Source: Candidatus Sulfidibacterium hydrothermale (lineage in GTDB: Bacteria; Bacteroidota; Bacteroidia; Bacteroidales; F082). From it: a stretch of 64,000 nt of DNA. The stretch is taken from NCBI RefSeq assembly GCF_020149915.1, contig NZ_CP083760.1, positions 62,001-126,000 on the forward strand, written 5' to 3'. The notes beneath the pieces are model-generated. The model was not told the DNA's origin, made no database searches, and worked only from the letters and a program-made list of their open reading frames with translations. Both the position numbers and the translations under genes were made by a program. Below, in pieces: positions 10,522-19,722 of the stretch (position 1 is the stretch's first letter; every line of letters starts with the position of its first letter).

Positions 10522-10558
10522 AGAAAAGGGAGGCTCTTAAAATGAGTCTCCCTTTTCT
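10522..10558. terminator. Bidirectional terminator between M16 peptidase and dusB
   Basis: Arms of 15 bases (10522-10536 and 10544-10558, one G-T pair) enclose a 7-base loop. The arms are rich in A on the left and T on the right, so the hairpin can serve both convergent genes. Confidence 0.85.
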
Positions 10559-10576
10559 ATTATCTATCGAAACAGA

Positions 10577-11563
10577 TCATTTTCCATAAAACTGCCGGAC
10601 ATCGCGTAATATTTGTTCCACTTCTTCGGCCGACGATGCCTGCATCAACCGGATACGAAATGGTTTAAACCCGGGAAAGCCTTTAAAATAAGAACCCCAG
10701 TGTTTCCTGATTTCCATTATACCGGTCCGTTCACCTTTCCAGGCAACAGACCGTTGCAAGTGCAATAAACTGATGCGTACCCTTTCGTCAATACTAACCG
10801 GTGGCAACAATTCGCCGGTAGCAAAATAATGCTTAATATCCCTGAAAATCCACGGATTGCCATAAACCGCCCGGCCAATCATCAAACCATCCACACCGTA
10901 AGTGTCTTTAAAATGTTTGGCAGAAAGCGGATCAACAATATCGCCATTGCCAATAACCGGAATATGCATCCGCGGATTATTTTTCACTTCGCCGATTAGT
11001 GTCCAGTCGGCAGGAGTTGAATAACGGGTGGTGCGGGTACGCCCGTGGATAGTAATCGCCCGGATACCGACATCCTGCAAGCGTTCGGCGATATCTACAA
11101 TCTCTTTGTGCTCTTCGTCATAACCCAGGCGGGTTTTTACCGTCACCGGAAGTTTCACTGCTTTTACAATAGCAGCCGTCATTTTTACCATCTTAGGAAT
11201 ATCATTCAAAATACCGGCTCCGGCTCCTTTACGAACCACTTTTTTTACCGAACAACCAAAATTAATATCAATCAGGTCGGGATGAGCACTTTCAGCATAA
11301 CGGGCCGCCTCAACCATAGAATCAATATCATGACCAAAAATCTGGATTCCTACCGGCCGCTCCGACTCATCAAAATCCAGCTTCTTCACACTCTTGGCTG
11401 CTTCACGAATCAACCCTTCGGAAGAGATAAACTCGGTGTACATCATATCTGCACCAAAAAGTTTACAAACATGACGAAAAGGAGGATCGGTTACATCCTC
11501 CATCGGAGCAAGAAACAGCGGCATCTCACCCAAATCAATATTTCCGATTTTCACTTTGGACAT
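10577..11563 (-). CDS. dusB: tRNA-dihydrouridine synthase
   Basis: This FMN enzyme reduces uridines in the tRNA D-loop. The protein shows LAPMEDVTDPPFR near the N-terminus, the substrate-binding INFGCSVKKV(V/R) with the catalytic-loop Cys, VTVKTRLGYD, ITIHGRTR and GLMIGRAVYGNPW, as in DusB-type proteins. I chose the ATG at 11563 (MSKVKIGNIDLGE, 328 residues) instead of the longer frame from 11626. The family begins there, a minus-strand TACTTTTG promoter element sits 23 bases upstream, and the longer frame would overlap the divergent gene. Confidence 0.95.
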   Translation of the reverse strand: MSKVKIGNIDLGEMPLFLAPMEDVTDPPFRHVCKLFGADMMYTEFISSEGLIREAAKSVKKLDFDESERPVGIQIFGHDIDSMVEAARYAESAHPDLIDINFGCSVKKVVRKGAGAGILNDIPKMVKMTAAIVKAVKLPVTVKTRLGYDEEHKEIVDIAERLQDVGIRAITIHGRTRTTRYSTPADWTLIGEVKNNPRMHIPVIGNGDIVDPLSAKHFKDTYGVDGLMIGRAVYGNPWIFRDIKHYFATGELLPPVSIDERVRISLLHLQRSVAWKGERTGIMEIRKHWGSYFKGFPGFKPFRIRLMQASSAEEVEQILRDVRQFYGK

Positions 11564-11586
11564 GAATACATTAGCAAAAGGTGGGA

Positions 11587-11594
11587 CAAAAGTA
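11587..11594 (-). promoter_or_regulatory. -7 promoter element of dusB
   Basis: TACTTTTG on the minus strand lies 23 bases from the dusB ATG, and one base from the divergent element of the next gene. Confidence 0.5.
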
Positions 11595-11595
11595 T

Positions 11596-11603
11596 TAATT
11601 TTG
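11596..11603 (+). promoter_or_regulatory. -7 promoter element of the CPBP protease gene
   Basis: TAATTTTG lies 22 bases before the ATG and back to back with the dusB element, so the two promoters would compete for polymerase. Confidence 0.5.
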
Positions 11604-11625
11604 CTGTTGATTGTAATTTTCAGCA

Positions 11626-12552
11626 ATGGAACGAAAGGTTTTTTTTAGCAATACCAGTCCCGCCGTAAAGCTTTTTATTTTGCTGGTGGCATTTCTGATG
11701 GCCATGTTCATTTTCTCCGCAGCGGGGATTCTTTCCGGAGTTCTTTTTTACGGCAAAGACCTTTCTTCTATTCTGGCTACCGTTTCGCATCCACAAAGCG
11801 AAGCAGACCGGTCATTTCTTTATCTTTTTCAGCTAATTAATCAGATTGGCGTCTTTTTTCTCCTGCCTTTTTTATTTGCCTATCTCTTTAGCAACAACAG
11901 CAAATTGTATTTGCGATTAAATAACCCCTCATTACCGTTTATTATTGCAGCCGGAATAATCATATTTACTATTCTTCCTTTCATCAACTGGATTGGTGAT
12001 ATCAATCAGCAGATGTCTTTTCCCGACTGGCTTTCCGGCGTGGGCGAATGGATGAAAGCCAAAGAAAACCAAGCCGATAAACTTACCTTGTTTTTTTTAA
12101 GTGTTTCGAATGTCAAAGGCCTGTTTTTGAACATTCTCATCATTGGCCTTATTCCGGCTTTGGGAGAGGAATTGTTATTCAGAGGATTATTGCAGCGACT
12201 GTTCAACGAATGGACACGTCATGTTCCTTTGGGAGTCATCCTGACTGCATTCGTTTTTAGCGCCATACATCTGCAGTTTTTTGGGTTTCTTCCGCGTTTT
12301 GTTTTAGGTCTTATTTTAGGAACCCTTCTTGAAATAACCCAAAGTCTTTGGGTTCCTGTCTTTTCTCATTTTGTAAACAACACGACCCTGGTTGTTCTTT
12401 ATTACCTCCACAATAAAGGGCTTATCACTATAGAACCCGAGCACTTCGGATCAATGCATCATTTCTTTCCTGTTTTACTCAGCCTGCTTTTTACCCTTGC
12501 CCTGCTTGTTTGGATGGCTCAAAAACAGAAAAAAAGGAAAACAACTTTTTGA
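11626..12552 (+). CDS. CPBP-family intramembrane metalloprotease (CAAX-protease-like)
   Basis: The 308-residue membrane protein has about eight hydrophobic segments. It carries the family motifs EELLFRGLLQRLF (EExxxR) near residue 185, FVFSAIHLQFFGF (FxxxH) near residue 210, and HFVNNTT near residue 250. These supply the glutamates and histidines of the Rce1/Abi active site. Bacterial members process small peptides or membrane proteins, and the substrate here is unknown. The gene is divergent from dusB with overlapping promoter elements. Confidence 0.9.
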   Translation: MERKVFFSNTSPAVKLFILLVAFLMAMFIFSAAGILSGVLFYGKDLSSILATVSHPQSEADRSFLYLFQLINQIGVFFLLPFLFAYLFSNNSKLYLRLNNPSLPFIIAAGIIIFTILPFINWIGDINQQMSFPDWLSGVGEWMKAKENQADKLTLFFLSVSNVKGLFLNILIIGLIPALGEELLFRGLLQRLFNEWTRHVPLGVILTAFVFSAIHLQFFGFLPRFVLGLILGTLLEITQSLWVPVFSHFVNNTTLVVLYYLHNKGLITIEPEHFGSMHHFFPVLLSLLFTLALLVWMAQKQKKRKTTF

Positions 12553-12867
12553 TTCAACACACTACAATCTCTCTCTTGCCTAAAAATAGATTCGATAAGC
12601 CGTCCCTGCAGAACTCTCTATTTCATATTGATTTCGATGGATTTCTAACACAACATTTTTACCGTTACTACACCGTTACCAAAAAATTTTCGGCATCAAC
12701 AATCATTCATCCTTCCCAATGACAAAAGGTTGAAATACTTAAAGTTTAAAGTGCCTAAAGGGGGAAATCACAAAAGACAAAAAAGCAAATCACAAATGAA
12801 ATTCCAGGGTCCAAAAAACAAATCACAAGAAAAACCACAAACACCCAAACGCCAAACAATTGACAAT

Positions 12868-12942
12868 TAGCTCTTTTCATCGCTTGAACGGCCTCTTGTA
12901 CGATGAACTTCCCGATTTCGTTTGCGTCAAATACGGAAGATG
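12868..12942 (-). pseudogene. Possible fragment of a GxxExxY-family (PD-D/ExK) gene
   Basis: On the minus strand the codons read DANEIGKFIVQEAVQ..., close to the usual N-terminus of GxxExxY proteins (ENEIGKIIVDxAI). The match stops after about 20 residues and nothing downstream continues it. It is a weak call and could be coincidence. Confidence 0.3.
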
Positions 12943-13184
12943 TGATACTTGGAGTCCCGGAGGGACGACTTATTCCCATTGACGCTGAATTTATTCAGAG
13001 GCCTGTGTTCAATCTCTTCGGGATTAAAATATGAATCCAACTACTTTAAGTACTTCACACTTCAAATTTTAAGTACTTCAAATACTTCAAGTGCCTAAAG
13101 GGGGAAATCCTAAAAAGCAAAAAACCAAATGACAAATGAAGTTCCAAAAAACAAAAGACAAATTCCAGAAATCAACTTCTTTTA

Positions 13185-13265
13185 TCCTTCTGAGCGTAGC
13201 GAAGAATCTATTTTAACCACTGCCAGTTTTTTGAGCTCCTTCACTACGCTCCGTTCAGGACGACA
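13185..13265. repeat. Intergenic palindromic repeat, TTCACTACG family
   Basis: CCTTCTGAGCGTAGCGAAGA and the inverted CTTCACTACGCTCCGTTCAG form two arms. Related copies occur at 51934-52032 and 54387-54426, always between genes. Confidence 0.7.
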
Positions 13266-13465
13266 ACGAAAATATGGTAAAATACTGAAAATCAATGGAT
13301 CACCATTCCTATTCACCATTCATCACTCAACATTTATCGTTCATCCTTTCCCAGTGACCCGTCACCAAAATTTAACGTGCAGAAAATCACCACAAAACAT
13401 CAAAAATCCCACATCGCACATCGAAAATCCTCCATCCTCCCATCTCACATCCTCACATCCAAACT

Positions 13466-15076
13466 TTATTGTTGTTGCACCCATTCTCCGTAATAATCCA
13501 CCGCCACGTTGGTTTTGGGTTGTGCTTTGTAATATTCGTTGGAATTATAATTCCATCCCATGGTAGATGAGCCTCCGGCACTCTGGGTAGTAATCACAAA
13601 ACGATTGGCAACAAAACCGATATGTGCAGCCTGTGCTGCCGGCGAAGACTGGTCGCCGCCACTCGGATCAACAGGAATCCAGCCATAATGCGGCAGATAA
13701 ACCTCCACCCAACGATGAAAAACATCATCTATCGACCGTTTATCTCCTCTGTTGGCAATGGTTCCTACATACCGGGCAGGAATGCCGGCAGCCCGGCACA
13801 TGGCAATAAAAACAAACGAATATTCCGAACAAGAGCCGTTTCCCCTGGACAAAACTGTTGGGGCTGTGTTCCACCCTCCTACCCGCTGATAATACAAATG
13901 GGCTATCACATAATTAAAAATCTTCCGCATTTTCCAATATAAGTTGGTTTCATTGCCTACCGCCCGCTTCACAGCATGGGTGATCACCGTATCATGAATA
14001 TCATATTTTGCCGCATCACGCAGATAGTTTTGCTTGATCTTTTGAGGGATTTCGGCTTCTGTACCCACATCTTCGGGATAAATAAACCAACGAACATCAT
14101 ACGTTGTTATCTGATAAGTAACCGTAGCCACCTTTTTTTCACCCGGGGCAAGGTTTGTCCAGACAAAATGAGCTGTTTTTTGTCCAAACTGGTCCGTAGC
14201 AATATCTTTTAAACCCGGAGAATATTTAAACGGCCCATCCAGTTGCTGGCTGACCCTGTTTTCCGGAAGCGCAATTTGCACATCCATGCGCAAAAGTTTA
14301 TCCGGACCGAAGTTCAGGGTTTGATGATGATAAATTATTTTTTCGCGTGACGGATGAAACCGGATATATTTTTCATGATCAACTTTTAAGTGATAAACCT
14401 TTTGGGTTTCGAAATCCACATTCCACAGACTTTTTCCGTCCCAGCACAAATCGCGGGCATAAGGCCCCGGAGCATCCGTAATTAAAATAACCATTCCGTC
14501 AGAAGGATCGACACGATAAATTTGATCGGTCCTGCGATCGGCAACCCAAAGATATTTCCCGTCAAAGGTAAGGCCGGTAGGAGAAAAAGCCGGAGAACGA
14601 AATTCTTTAATTGTTGTTCCGTCTTCCGGGTCAAATTGAATCAATTTATGATGCAGATTATCCACGCACCACAAATAATGCCCGTCCCAGGCAAGTCCTG
14701 ACGGCGAAGGAGTTGGCGCATCCAGCGTTTTTAAAATATTTCCCGTTTTCGGATCTATTTTAAATATTTTACCCCGATGATATTCGTCACCTTGCGGAAT
14801 CAGCCCTTTGCTGTCTGCATTCCATAAATATTTTCCGTCAAAAGCAAGGCCTACCGGATAATAAGCCGGCGAAGCAATTGTCCGCAAAACTTTTCCCTGC
14901 GTATCCATTTCATAGATCTTATCCGATTGAAAATCGGAAATCCACAGATGTTGTCCGTCCCAGGTAAGTCCGGCAGGATAATTACCGGGTGTTTTAAACG
15001 ATTGTAAAATTTGTCCGGTATATGCCAACAAGCTTACCGGGAAAAGTAACAATAAAAACAGGGAAATCTTTTTCAT
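13466..15076 (-). CDS. Secreted transglutaminase-like protein with N-terminal beta-propeller repeats
   Basis: The 536-residue protein has a signal peptide. It then has five repeats of about 45 residues with the core GLxxDGxxLW (SMP-30/NHL-like propeller blades, residues about 35-230), a linker domain, and a transglutaminase-like domain. That domain has Cys in RGNGSCSEYSF, His in HRWVEVYLPHYG and Asp in WIPVDPSGG, the Cys-His-Asp triad of the family. It is probably periplasmic or surface-exposed. The substrate is unknown, and propeller plus transglutaminase is a combination met in Bacteroidetes. It stands alone between repeat-rich gaps. Confidence 0.88.
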   Translation of the reverse strand: MKKISLFLLLLFPVSLLAYTGQILQSFKTPGNYPAGLTWDGQHLWISDFQSDKIYEMDTQGKVLRTIASPAYYPVGLAFDGKYLWNADSKGLIPQGDEYHRGKIFKIDPKTGNILKTLDAPTPSPSGLAWDGHYLWCVDNLHHKLIQFDPEDGTTIKEFRSPAFSPTGLTFDGKYLWVADRRTDQIYRVDPSDGMVILITDAPGPYARDLCWDGKSLWNVDFETQKVYHLKVDHEKYIRFHPSREKIIYHHQTLNFGPDKLLRMDVQIALPENRVSQQLDGPFKYSPGLKDIATDQFGQKTAHFVWTNLAPGEKKVATVTYQITTYDVRWFIYPEDVGTEAEIPQKIKQNYLRDAAKYDIHDTVITHAVKRAVGNETNLYWKMRKIFNYVIAHLYYQRVGGWNTAPTVLSRGNGSCSEYSFVFIAMCRAAGIPARYVGTIANRGDKRSIDDVFHRWVEVYLPHYGWIPVDPSGGDQSSPAAQAAHIGFVANRFVITTQSAGGSSTMGWNYNSNEYYKAQPKTNVAVDYYGEWVQQQ

Positions 15077-15276
15077 GGGTATCGTGTTTTAGAATGATCG
15101 TTTTGCAAAATGACTTCGAAAATTTAATCTTTCTTCCTCTCCGGGTTCTTCTGCTTTTTACACCTAAAAACAACCCGGTCCTTTCTGCGTAACAAAGTTA
15201 CAATGAAAGCATCGAAAGAAGAAACAATCCTTCGAAAAACACGAAAATTATTTTTGCTTATTGGATTCTTTGGGTT

Positions 15277-16461
15277 TTAATTTTTTCCCACCCGGCTATT
15301 TACATATTCACGCAAATCCGATCGGAGAATTTTACGGATTTCCGGGGAATTCTCGTCGGTTGCTTTACAAAAGAGCATGCCGAAAAGCGGATATTTCTTA
15401 AAGTCGGTTTTCCGGATGTCCAGCGGGTGACTGAAATCAGACAACAGCTTACGGTAATCAAAAGCTGCAATATCTTCGCCGTCAATACCGGTAGAATTAT
15501 CCAAAATAACAATGGCAAAAACCTCTTCTTCTCTGTTTTTCAAAATGGTTTCCCAGTCGGGCTTTTGCTGATTAAAGAAAAATTCATACTCATTTATTCC
15601 AAAAGCATACCATGCCATATCGGGCGAAGAACACCAACCGCCAAAGCGCATGGGGTTTACCTCGATGGGAATAACTTCGCCGGCAGGAGTTACACGGACT
15701 TCAATATGTGCCGGAAAATTTCTCACACCGGTACGTTGGTTCAATTCCCCCAAAAATGTCGTCATTTTCTCCAGATAATGCTGCATGATTTTCTTGGAAG
15801 TAAAATACAAACGGTCGCTCACATCTTTTCCTGAAGCAAAAACATGCTGCATAATATTCAATATCACTGGGTTCCCTTGTTGGTCAAAATAACAGTCAAT
15901 AGCAAATTCATCCCCGTCGATAACTTCTTCAATAATAAAATCGGAAAGGTTGATTACCTCCTGAGGATAAACCTTGCGGTAATCGTTTATCTCTTTTTGG
16001 ATACGGCGAAGGATTTCAGGCCATTCTTCACGGTTCTCAACCTTATAAACACCCATGCTAAAAAAGCCTACTGCCGGCTTAATCACAAAAGGAACCGGAA
16101 TGGTTTCTATATCCAGCGATTCCAAATCGGAAAACGGAATCCCCTTAAAAAAATATCCGGGATACATTTCCTGAATCTTCTGCCGGAAAACAATTTTATT
16201 TTTAAATCCTCTGATTTGCTCCGGAAGAGAAGAAAAGGGCAAGTGTTTTTCTATCCAGGCAATTGCATTTTCCGAATTGGAATAAATCAAAACATTATCA
16301 TCCTGTTTTTTCATCAACACCGCATCTTCTTCAGAAATCAAACGAAAAGAACCGGATGATACCAATTCTTTCCAGGCATTGGTGTTAATTACAGGATACC
16401 CATTCTTCTCCAGGGTCTTTTGTAAAAAATCCGAAACGAAAGGTTTATCAAGAAGGACCAT
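15277..16461 (-). CDS. ATP-grasp domain protein (carboxylate-amine ligase type)
   Basis: The 394-residue protein shows the ATP-grasp arrangement: VPFVIKPAVGFFSMGVYKV (lysine and glycine-rich loop, about residue 145-165), DFIIEEVIDGDEFAIDCYF (about 200-218), and the metal-binding HIEVRVTPAGEVIPIEVNPMRFGGW (about 265-290). Members join an acid to an amine or thiol through an acyl phosphate. The substrate cannot be told here. It is divergent from an Lrp/AsnC regulator, which suggests an amino-acid-related role under its control, but this is inference. Confidence 0.85.
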   Translation of the reverse strand: MVLLDKPFVSDFLQKTLEKNGYPVINTNAWKELVSSGSFRLISEEDAVLMKKQDDNVLIYSNSENAIAWIEKHLPFSSLPEQIRGFKNKIVFRQKIQEMYPGYFFKGIPFSDLESLDIETIPVPFVIKPAVGFFSMGVYKVENREEWPEILRRIQKEINDYRKVYPQEVINLSDFIIEEVIDGDEFAIDCYFDQQGNPVILNIMQHVFASGKDVSDRLYFTSKKIMQHYLEKMTTFLGELNQRTGVRNFPAHIEVRVTPAGEVIPIEVNPMRFGGWCSSPDMAWYAFGINEYEFFFNQQKPDWETILKNREEEVFAIVILDNSTGIDGEDIAAFDYRKLLSDFSHPLDIRKTDFKKYPLFGMLFCKATDENSPEIRKILRSDLREYVNSRVGKN

Positions 16462-16483
16462 TGCTGTATATTTATTTTTCCGG

Positions 16484-16491
16484 CAAAATTA
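16484..16491 (-). promoter_or_regulatory. -7 promoter element of the ATP-grasp gene
   Basis: TAATTTTG on the minus strand lies 22 bases before the ATG. Confidence 0.5.
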
Positions 16492-16560
16492 ATATCTAAG
16501 GTTTAAATAACTTAAGACCGTTTTCATTTAAGAAATTTTTCCTTATATAAGAATATTAAC

Positions 16561-16587
16561 AGGAATAATTCCTATATTTGGAATATA
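16561..16587 (+). promoter_or_regulatory. Promoter and overlapping operator-like dyads of the Lrp gene
   Basis: AGGAATAATTCCT (16561-16573) is a perfect inverted repeat around one base. TATATTTGGAATATA (16573-16587) is a second one with a 3-base centre, and it contains a TATATTTG -7 element (16573-16580). This is what an autoregulated Lrp/AsnC promoter would look like. Confidence 0.5.
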
Positions 16588-16614
16588 TTATTTTATCAAA
16601 AGGAAAATCGTCTT

Positions 16615-17088
16615 ATGTCTGTTCACATTGATCAGGTCGACCGCAAAATTCTGAAGCTTTTACAGGAAGATGCCCGGATGGGAATCAAAACCATTGCGGC
16701 TCAGTTAAATATGACCAAAACACCGGTTTACGAACGAATTAAACGGCTTGAAAAAGCCGGGGTTATTACCAAATATGTGGCATTGATCGACCGGAAAAAG
16801 ATTTCGCCATCAATGATCGTCTTTTTATCCGGCGCTCTCAAAGTCAGTGCTTTTGAGCAAATTCAGGAATTTTACGATGCCGTGGAAAAAATACCGGAAA
16901 TAACAGCCTGCTATCTGATGGGGGGCGAAAATGATTTTTTACTTAAAGTTATCGTAAAAGACCTGGACGCTTACAACCTGTTTTATGCTCAAAAAATTGC
17001 CACCTTACCGCGGGTGGGATATATCCGAAGCTCTTTTGTATTAAACGAAACAAAAAATTCCACCGCATTGCCATTTTTTGATGAATAG
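16615..17088 (+). CDS. Lrp/AsnC-family transcriptional regulator
   Basis: The 157-residue protein has an N-terminal AsnC-type winged helix (VDRKILKLLQEDARMGIKTIA...MTKTPVYERIKRLEKAGVI, residues about 8-50) and a C-terminal RAM ligand-binding domain (ITACYLMGGENDFLLKVIVKD, residues about 100-120). Such proteins sense amino acids and regulate adjacent metabolism. It faces the ATP-grasp gene across a 150-base region with two dyads, so it may control both itself and that gene. Confidence 0.92.
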   Translation: MSVHIDQVDRKILKLLQEDARMGIKTIAAQLNMTKTPVYERIKRLEKAGVITKYVALIDRKKISPSMIVFLSGALKVSAFEQIQEFYDAVEKIPEITACYLMGGENDFLLKVIVKDLDAYNLFYAQKIATLPRVGYIRSSFVLNETKNSTALPFFDE

Positions 17089-17205
17089 GATTTTTTGCCG
17101 GATAATTATTTCTTTGGTATCGGATGTCAAAAAAAGACCATACCGGAAGCTTTTTTACTCAAAAATCATTTCTCCCGCATCAATGATAATTCCCTTCCGG
17201 TTCTA

Positions 17206-17652
17206 TTACCGTTTTGAGCGGAAAAAATCCGATAAGATTTTACTGCAGGCATCCGCCAGAACCCCATTTTCCACTTTTGTTGCCGGATGTAAAACTGGTT
17301 TTCCTAGCTGTGTAAATCCACGTTTTTCATCTTTTGCACCATATACAATTTTTCCTATTTGAGACCAAAAAGCCCCACCGGCACACATCACACAAGGCTC
17401 CAGCGTAACATACAACGTACAATCGTTCAGATATTTACTTCCAAGAAAATTTGCAGCCGCAGTAAAAGCCTGCATTTCAGCATGGGCCGTTACATCATGC
17501 AGGGTCTCCGTTAAATTATGTGTCCGGGCCACAATACGCTGGCTACAAACCACAACAGCACCGACAGGAACCTCACCGGCATCATACGCCTTTTGTGCTT
17601 CTTTCAGCGCTTCATTCATAAAATACTCATCCGAAAAAACCGTTAGTTCCAT
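17206..17652 (-). CDS. tadA: tRNA-adenosine deaminase / CMP-dCMP-type nucleoside deaminase
   Basis: The 148-residue zinc deaminase has HAEMQA near residue 57 (His ligand and catalytic Glu) and PCVMCAGG near residue 87 (two Cys ligands). The proteins of this type make inosine at the wobble position of tRNA-Arg, while close relatives deaminate guanine or other bases, so the tadA name is probable and not certain. A minus-strand TACTTTTG at 17676-17669 lies 16 bases before the ATG. Confidence 0.85.
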   Translation of the reverse strand: MELTVFSDEYFMNEALKEAQKAYDAGEVPVGAVVVCSQRIVARTHNLTETLHDVTAHAEMQAFTAAANFLGSKYLNDCTLYVTLEPCVMCAGGAFWSQIGKIVYGAKDEKRGFTQLGKPVLHPATKVENGVLADACSKILSDFFRSKR

Positions 17653-17668
17653 TCCGTTTATTTTTAGT

Positions 17669-17676
17669 CAAAAGTA
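17669..17676 (-). promoter_or_regulatory. -7 promoter element of tadA
   Basis: TACTTTTG on the minus strand lies 16 bases before the start codon. Confidence 0.45.
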
Positions 17677-17777
17677 GAAAAAGCTGGTGAACAAGATTTG
17701 CTTTTTTGTTTTTCAAAGAACGGAACACATTTTTTCTGTTGAGGGAATAAAAATTTTTAAAATTAACCGTGAAGTTG

Positions 17778-17785
17778 TAAATTTG
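17778..17785 (+). promoter_or_regulatory. -7 promoter element of the CAU tRNA
   Basis: TAAATTTG ends 29 bases before the tRNA. A T5 run at 17754-17758 is at the -33 distance. Confidence 0.5.
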
Positions 17786-17814
17786 CGCCACTTTTTAACC
17801 GTTCTGCAAAATCC

Positions 17815-17888
17815 GGGCCTATAGCTCAGTTGGTTAGAGCACCTGACTCATAATCAGGTGGTCCCAGGTTCAAGTCCTGGTGGGCCCA
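17815..17888 (+). tRNA. tRNA with anticodon CAU (Met, or Ile2)
   Basis: The acceptor arms GGGCCTA/TGGGCCC, anticodon loop CTCATAA (CAT) and T loop TTCAAGT make a normal 74-base tRNA without encoded CCA. The acceptor pairs do not look like an initiator. Elongator Met and lysidine-modified Ile2 cannot be separated by eye. Confidence 0.93.
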
Positions 17889-17950
17889 CATTTTTCCCGA
17901 TAAAAATATTCCGGAAAAACCGGTTATCCTTTAAAAAAAGTTTTGACAAT

Positions 17951-17982
17951 AAAAAAAGGCGCATTGTTTAATGCGCCTTTTT
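17951..17982. terminator. Bidirectional terminator between the CAU tRNA and ahcY
   Basis: AAAAAGGCGCATT and AATGCGCCTTTTT form a 13-base stem with a 4-base loop, usable in both directions. Confidence 0.85.
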
Positions 17983-18002
17983 AATACAACTTGATTCTTT
18001 TT

Positions 18003-19454
18003 CTAATACCGATAATGATCGGGTTTATACGGCCCTTCCGGTTTTACACCGATATAAGCCGCCTGCTCCGGAGTCAGTTTGGTAAGTTTTACTCCCAGCT
18101 GGTCCAGATGTAAACGGGCCACCTCTTCATCCAGATATTTAGGCAACCTGTACACGTCCACGGCATAATCGTCACGGTGTTTCCACAAATCCATTTGTGC
18201 CAGTGTTTGATTGGTAAACGAGTTACTCATCACAAACGACGGATGACCGGTAGCACAACCCAGATTAACCAGCCGGCCTTCGGCCAGCAGATAAATAGAA
18301 TGTCCGTCGGGGAACACATACTTATCCACCTGCGGCTTAACATTAATTTTTTTGATGCCGGGATACGTTTCCAGTTTATGTACCTGAATTTCATTATCAA
18401 AATGGCCGATGTTACAAACGATCGACTCGTCTTTCATTGCAGCCATGTGCTCAATGGTAATGATATCGCGGTTTCCGGTCGTTGTCACAAAAATATTTCC
18501 TTCTTTCACCGCTTCTTCCATGGTCGTCACTTCAAAGCCTTCCATGGCAGCCTGTAAAGCACAAATCGGATCGATCTCGGTAACGATTACGCGGGCGCCA
18601 TACGAACGCATCGACTTGGCAGAACCTTTTCCCACATCGCCATAGCCGGCTACCACGACCACTTTTCCGGCAATCATCACATCGGTAGCCCGTTTAATTC
18701 CGTCGGCCAGCGACTCACGACAACCATAAAGATTATCAAATTTCGATTTGGTTACCGAATCGTTTACATTAATTGCCGGAACCAACAGCTCCCCGGCCTC
18801 TTTCATCTGATACAAACGATGAACTCCGGTAGTGGTTTCTTCCGAAACCCCTTTCCATTCTTTCACCATGTTGTGCCATTTTTGCGGTTCTTCGGCCAAC
18901 GTGGTTTTCAAGAGTTTTAAAATTTCTTCTTCCTCTTCACTGCCGGGAACAACATCCAGGGTATCCGGATTTTCCTCTGCAGCATATCCTTTATGAATCA
19001 ACAAGGTGGCATCGCCGCCATCGTCCACTACAAGGTTCGGTCCTTTTCCACCGGGAAACGAGAGGGCTTGTTTGGTGCACCACCAATATTCTTCCAGGGT
19101 TTCTCCTTTCCAGGCAAACACCGGTACTCCCTGCGGATTTTCCGGCGTTCCGTTTCCTACCACCACCGCTGCTGCCGCATGATCCTGGGTAGAAAAAATA
19201 TTACAACTGGCCCAACGCACATCCGCACCCAGTTCCACCAGCGTTTCTATCAATACAGCCGTTTGAATGGTCATGTGCAACGAACCGGTAATCCGCGCCC
19301 CTTTCAACGGTTTTTCTTTTCCGTATTTTTTCCGCAATGCCATCAGCCCGGGCATCTCTTTCTCGGCAATTTCAATTTCTTTCCGTCCCCATTCATTCAA
19401 ATGAAGATCGGCTACTTTATATTCCAATTCTGTTTTGGTTTTGATTTCAGACAT
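18003..19454 (-). CDS. ahcY: S-adenosylhomocysteinase
   Basis: The enzyme splits S-adenosylhomocysteine to adenosine and homocysteine, feeding homocysteine to methionine synthase. The protein carries the NAD-binding [18 protein letters not shown], the signature [14 protein letters not shown] and the C-terminal DHYRY. Its 483 residues include the approximately 40-residue insertion found in many bacterial forms. I start at the ATG at 19454 (MSEIKTK); a TTG two codons earlier is less likely. The promoter element TATTTTTG lies 20 bases upstream. It shares the SAM cycle with metH at the right end of the window. Confidence 0.97.
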   Translation of the reverse strand: MSEIKTKTELEYKVADLHLNEWGRKEIEIAEKEMPGLMALRKKYGKEKPLKGARITGSLHMTIQTAVLIETLVELGADVRWASCNIFSTQDHAAAAVVVGNGTPENPQGVPVFAWKGETLEEYWWCTKQALSFPGGKGPNLVVDDGGDATLLIHKGYAAEENPDTLDVVPGSEEEEEILKLLKTTLAEEPQKWHNMVKEWKGVSEETTTGVHRLYQMKEAGELLVPAINVNDSVTKSKFDNLYGCRESLADGIKRATDVMIAGKVVVVAGYGDVGKGSAKSMRSYGARVIVTEIDPICALQAAMEGFEVTTMEEAVKEGNIFVTTTGNRDIITIEHMAAMKDESIVCNIGHFDNEIQVHKLETYPGIKKINVKPQVDKYVFPDGHSIYLLAEGRLVNLGCATGHPSFVMSNSFTNQTLAQMDLWKHRDDYAVDVYRLPKYLDEEVARLHLDQLGVKLTKLTPEQAAYIGVKPEGPYKPDHYRY

Positions 19455-19474
19455 TTTCAAAAAATTTTTCGCCG

Positions 19475-19482
19475 CAAAAATA
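19475..19482 (-). promoter_or_regulatory. -7 promoter element of ahcY
   Basis: TATTTTTG on the minus strand lies 20 bases before the ATG. Confidence 0.5.
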
Positions 19483-19512
19483 GCGATTTTTTGGGTTGTG
19501 GTTAGAAGAATT

Positions 19513-19675
19513 CTTTTTAGGGCCTGCGGGCGGGCTATTCACTATAGTCCTCGCCGGCAGGGCTGTTCGCCGGTATGGCGGGCGGGTGCTTCGTTGTCGC
19601 ACCGCCCGCCATCGGCTCACAAGCGCTCCCGGCTGCGGGCTGCCGTTACTATCCCTCAGGCAAAACAACCGATTC
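19513..19675. repeat. GC-rich intergenic block
   Basis: A 160-base block of high GC (runs such as cgggcgggc) sits between AT-rich genes. It recalls the block at 1955-2110, though no long exact match is seen. It is probably a degenerate interspersed repeat. Confidence 0.4.
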
Positions 19676-19690
19676 ATCCGGTTTTTCTTT

Positions 19691-19698
19691 TAATTTTG
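19691..19698 (+). promoter_or_regulatory. -7 promoter element of the exosortase gene
   Basis: TAATTTTG lies 24 bases before the ATG at 19723, which also supports that start. Confidence 0.45.
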
Positions 19699-19722
19699 TC
19701 CGTTACAATCCTTTACCGTTTT

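Larger units (their letters stand above)
12553..13465. other. Repeat-rich gene-free region
   Basis: This 0.9-kb stretch contains two copies of an approximately 80-base unit, beginning at 12749 and 13089, with the shared core AAGTGCCTAAAGGGGGAAAT followed by caaaagacaaa-type A-rich sequence. It also has a GC-richer patch at 12868-12990, a palindromic repeat at 13185-13265 and a catcc/cacatc low-complexity tract at 13380-13462. No intact gene is seen. Confidence 0.6.

Noticed and set aside
11564-11626. Longer start for dusB
   Set aside because: It adds 21 residues absent from the family and overlaps both divergent promoter elements and the next start codon.
19435-19722. Longer N-terminus for the exosortase
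   Set aside because: It would run antisense into the ahcY 5' region and the GC-rich block. The ATG at 19723 has a promoter element at the right distance and a normal N-terminus.
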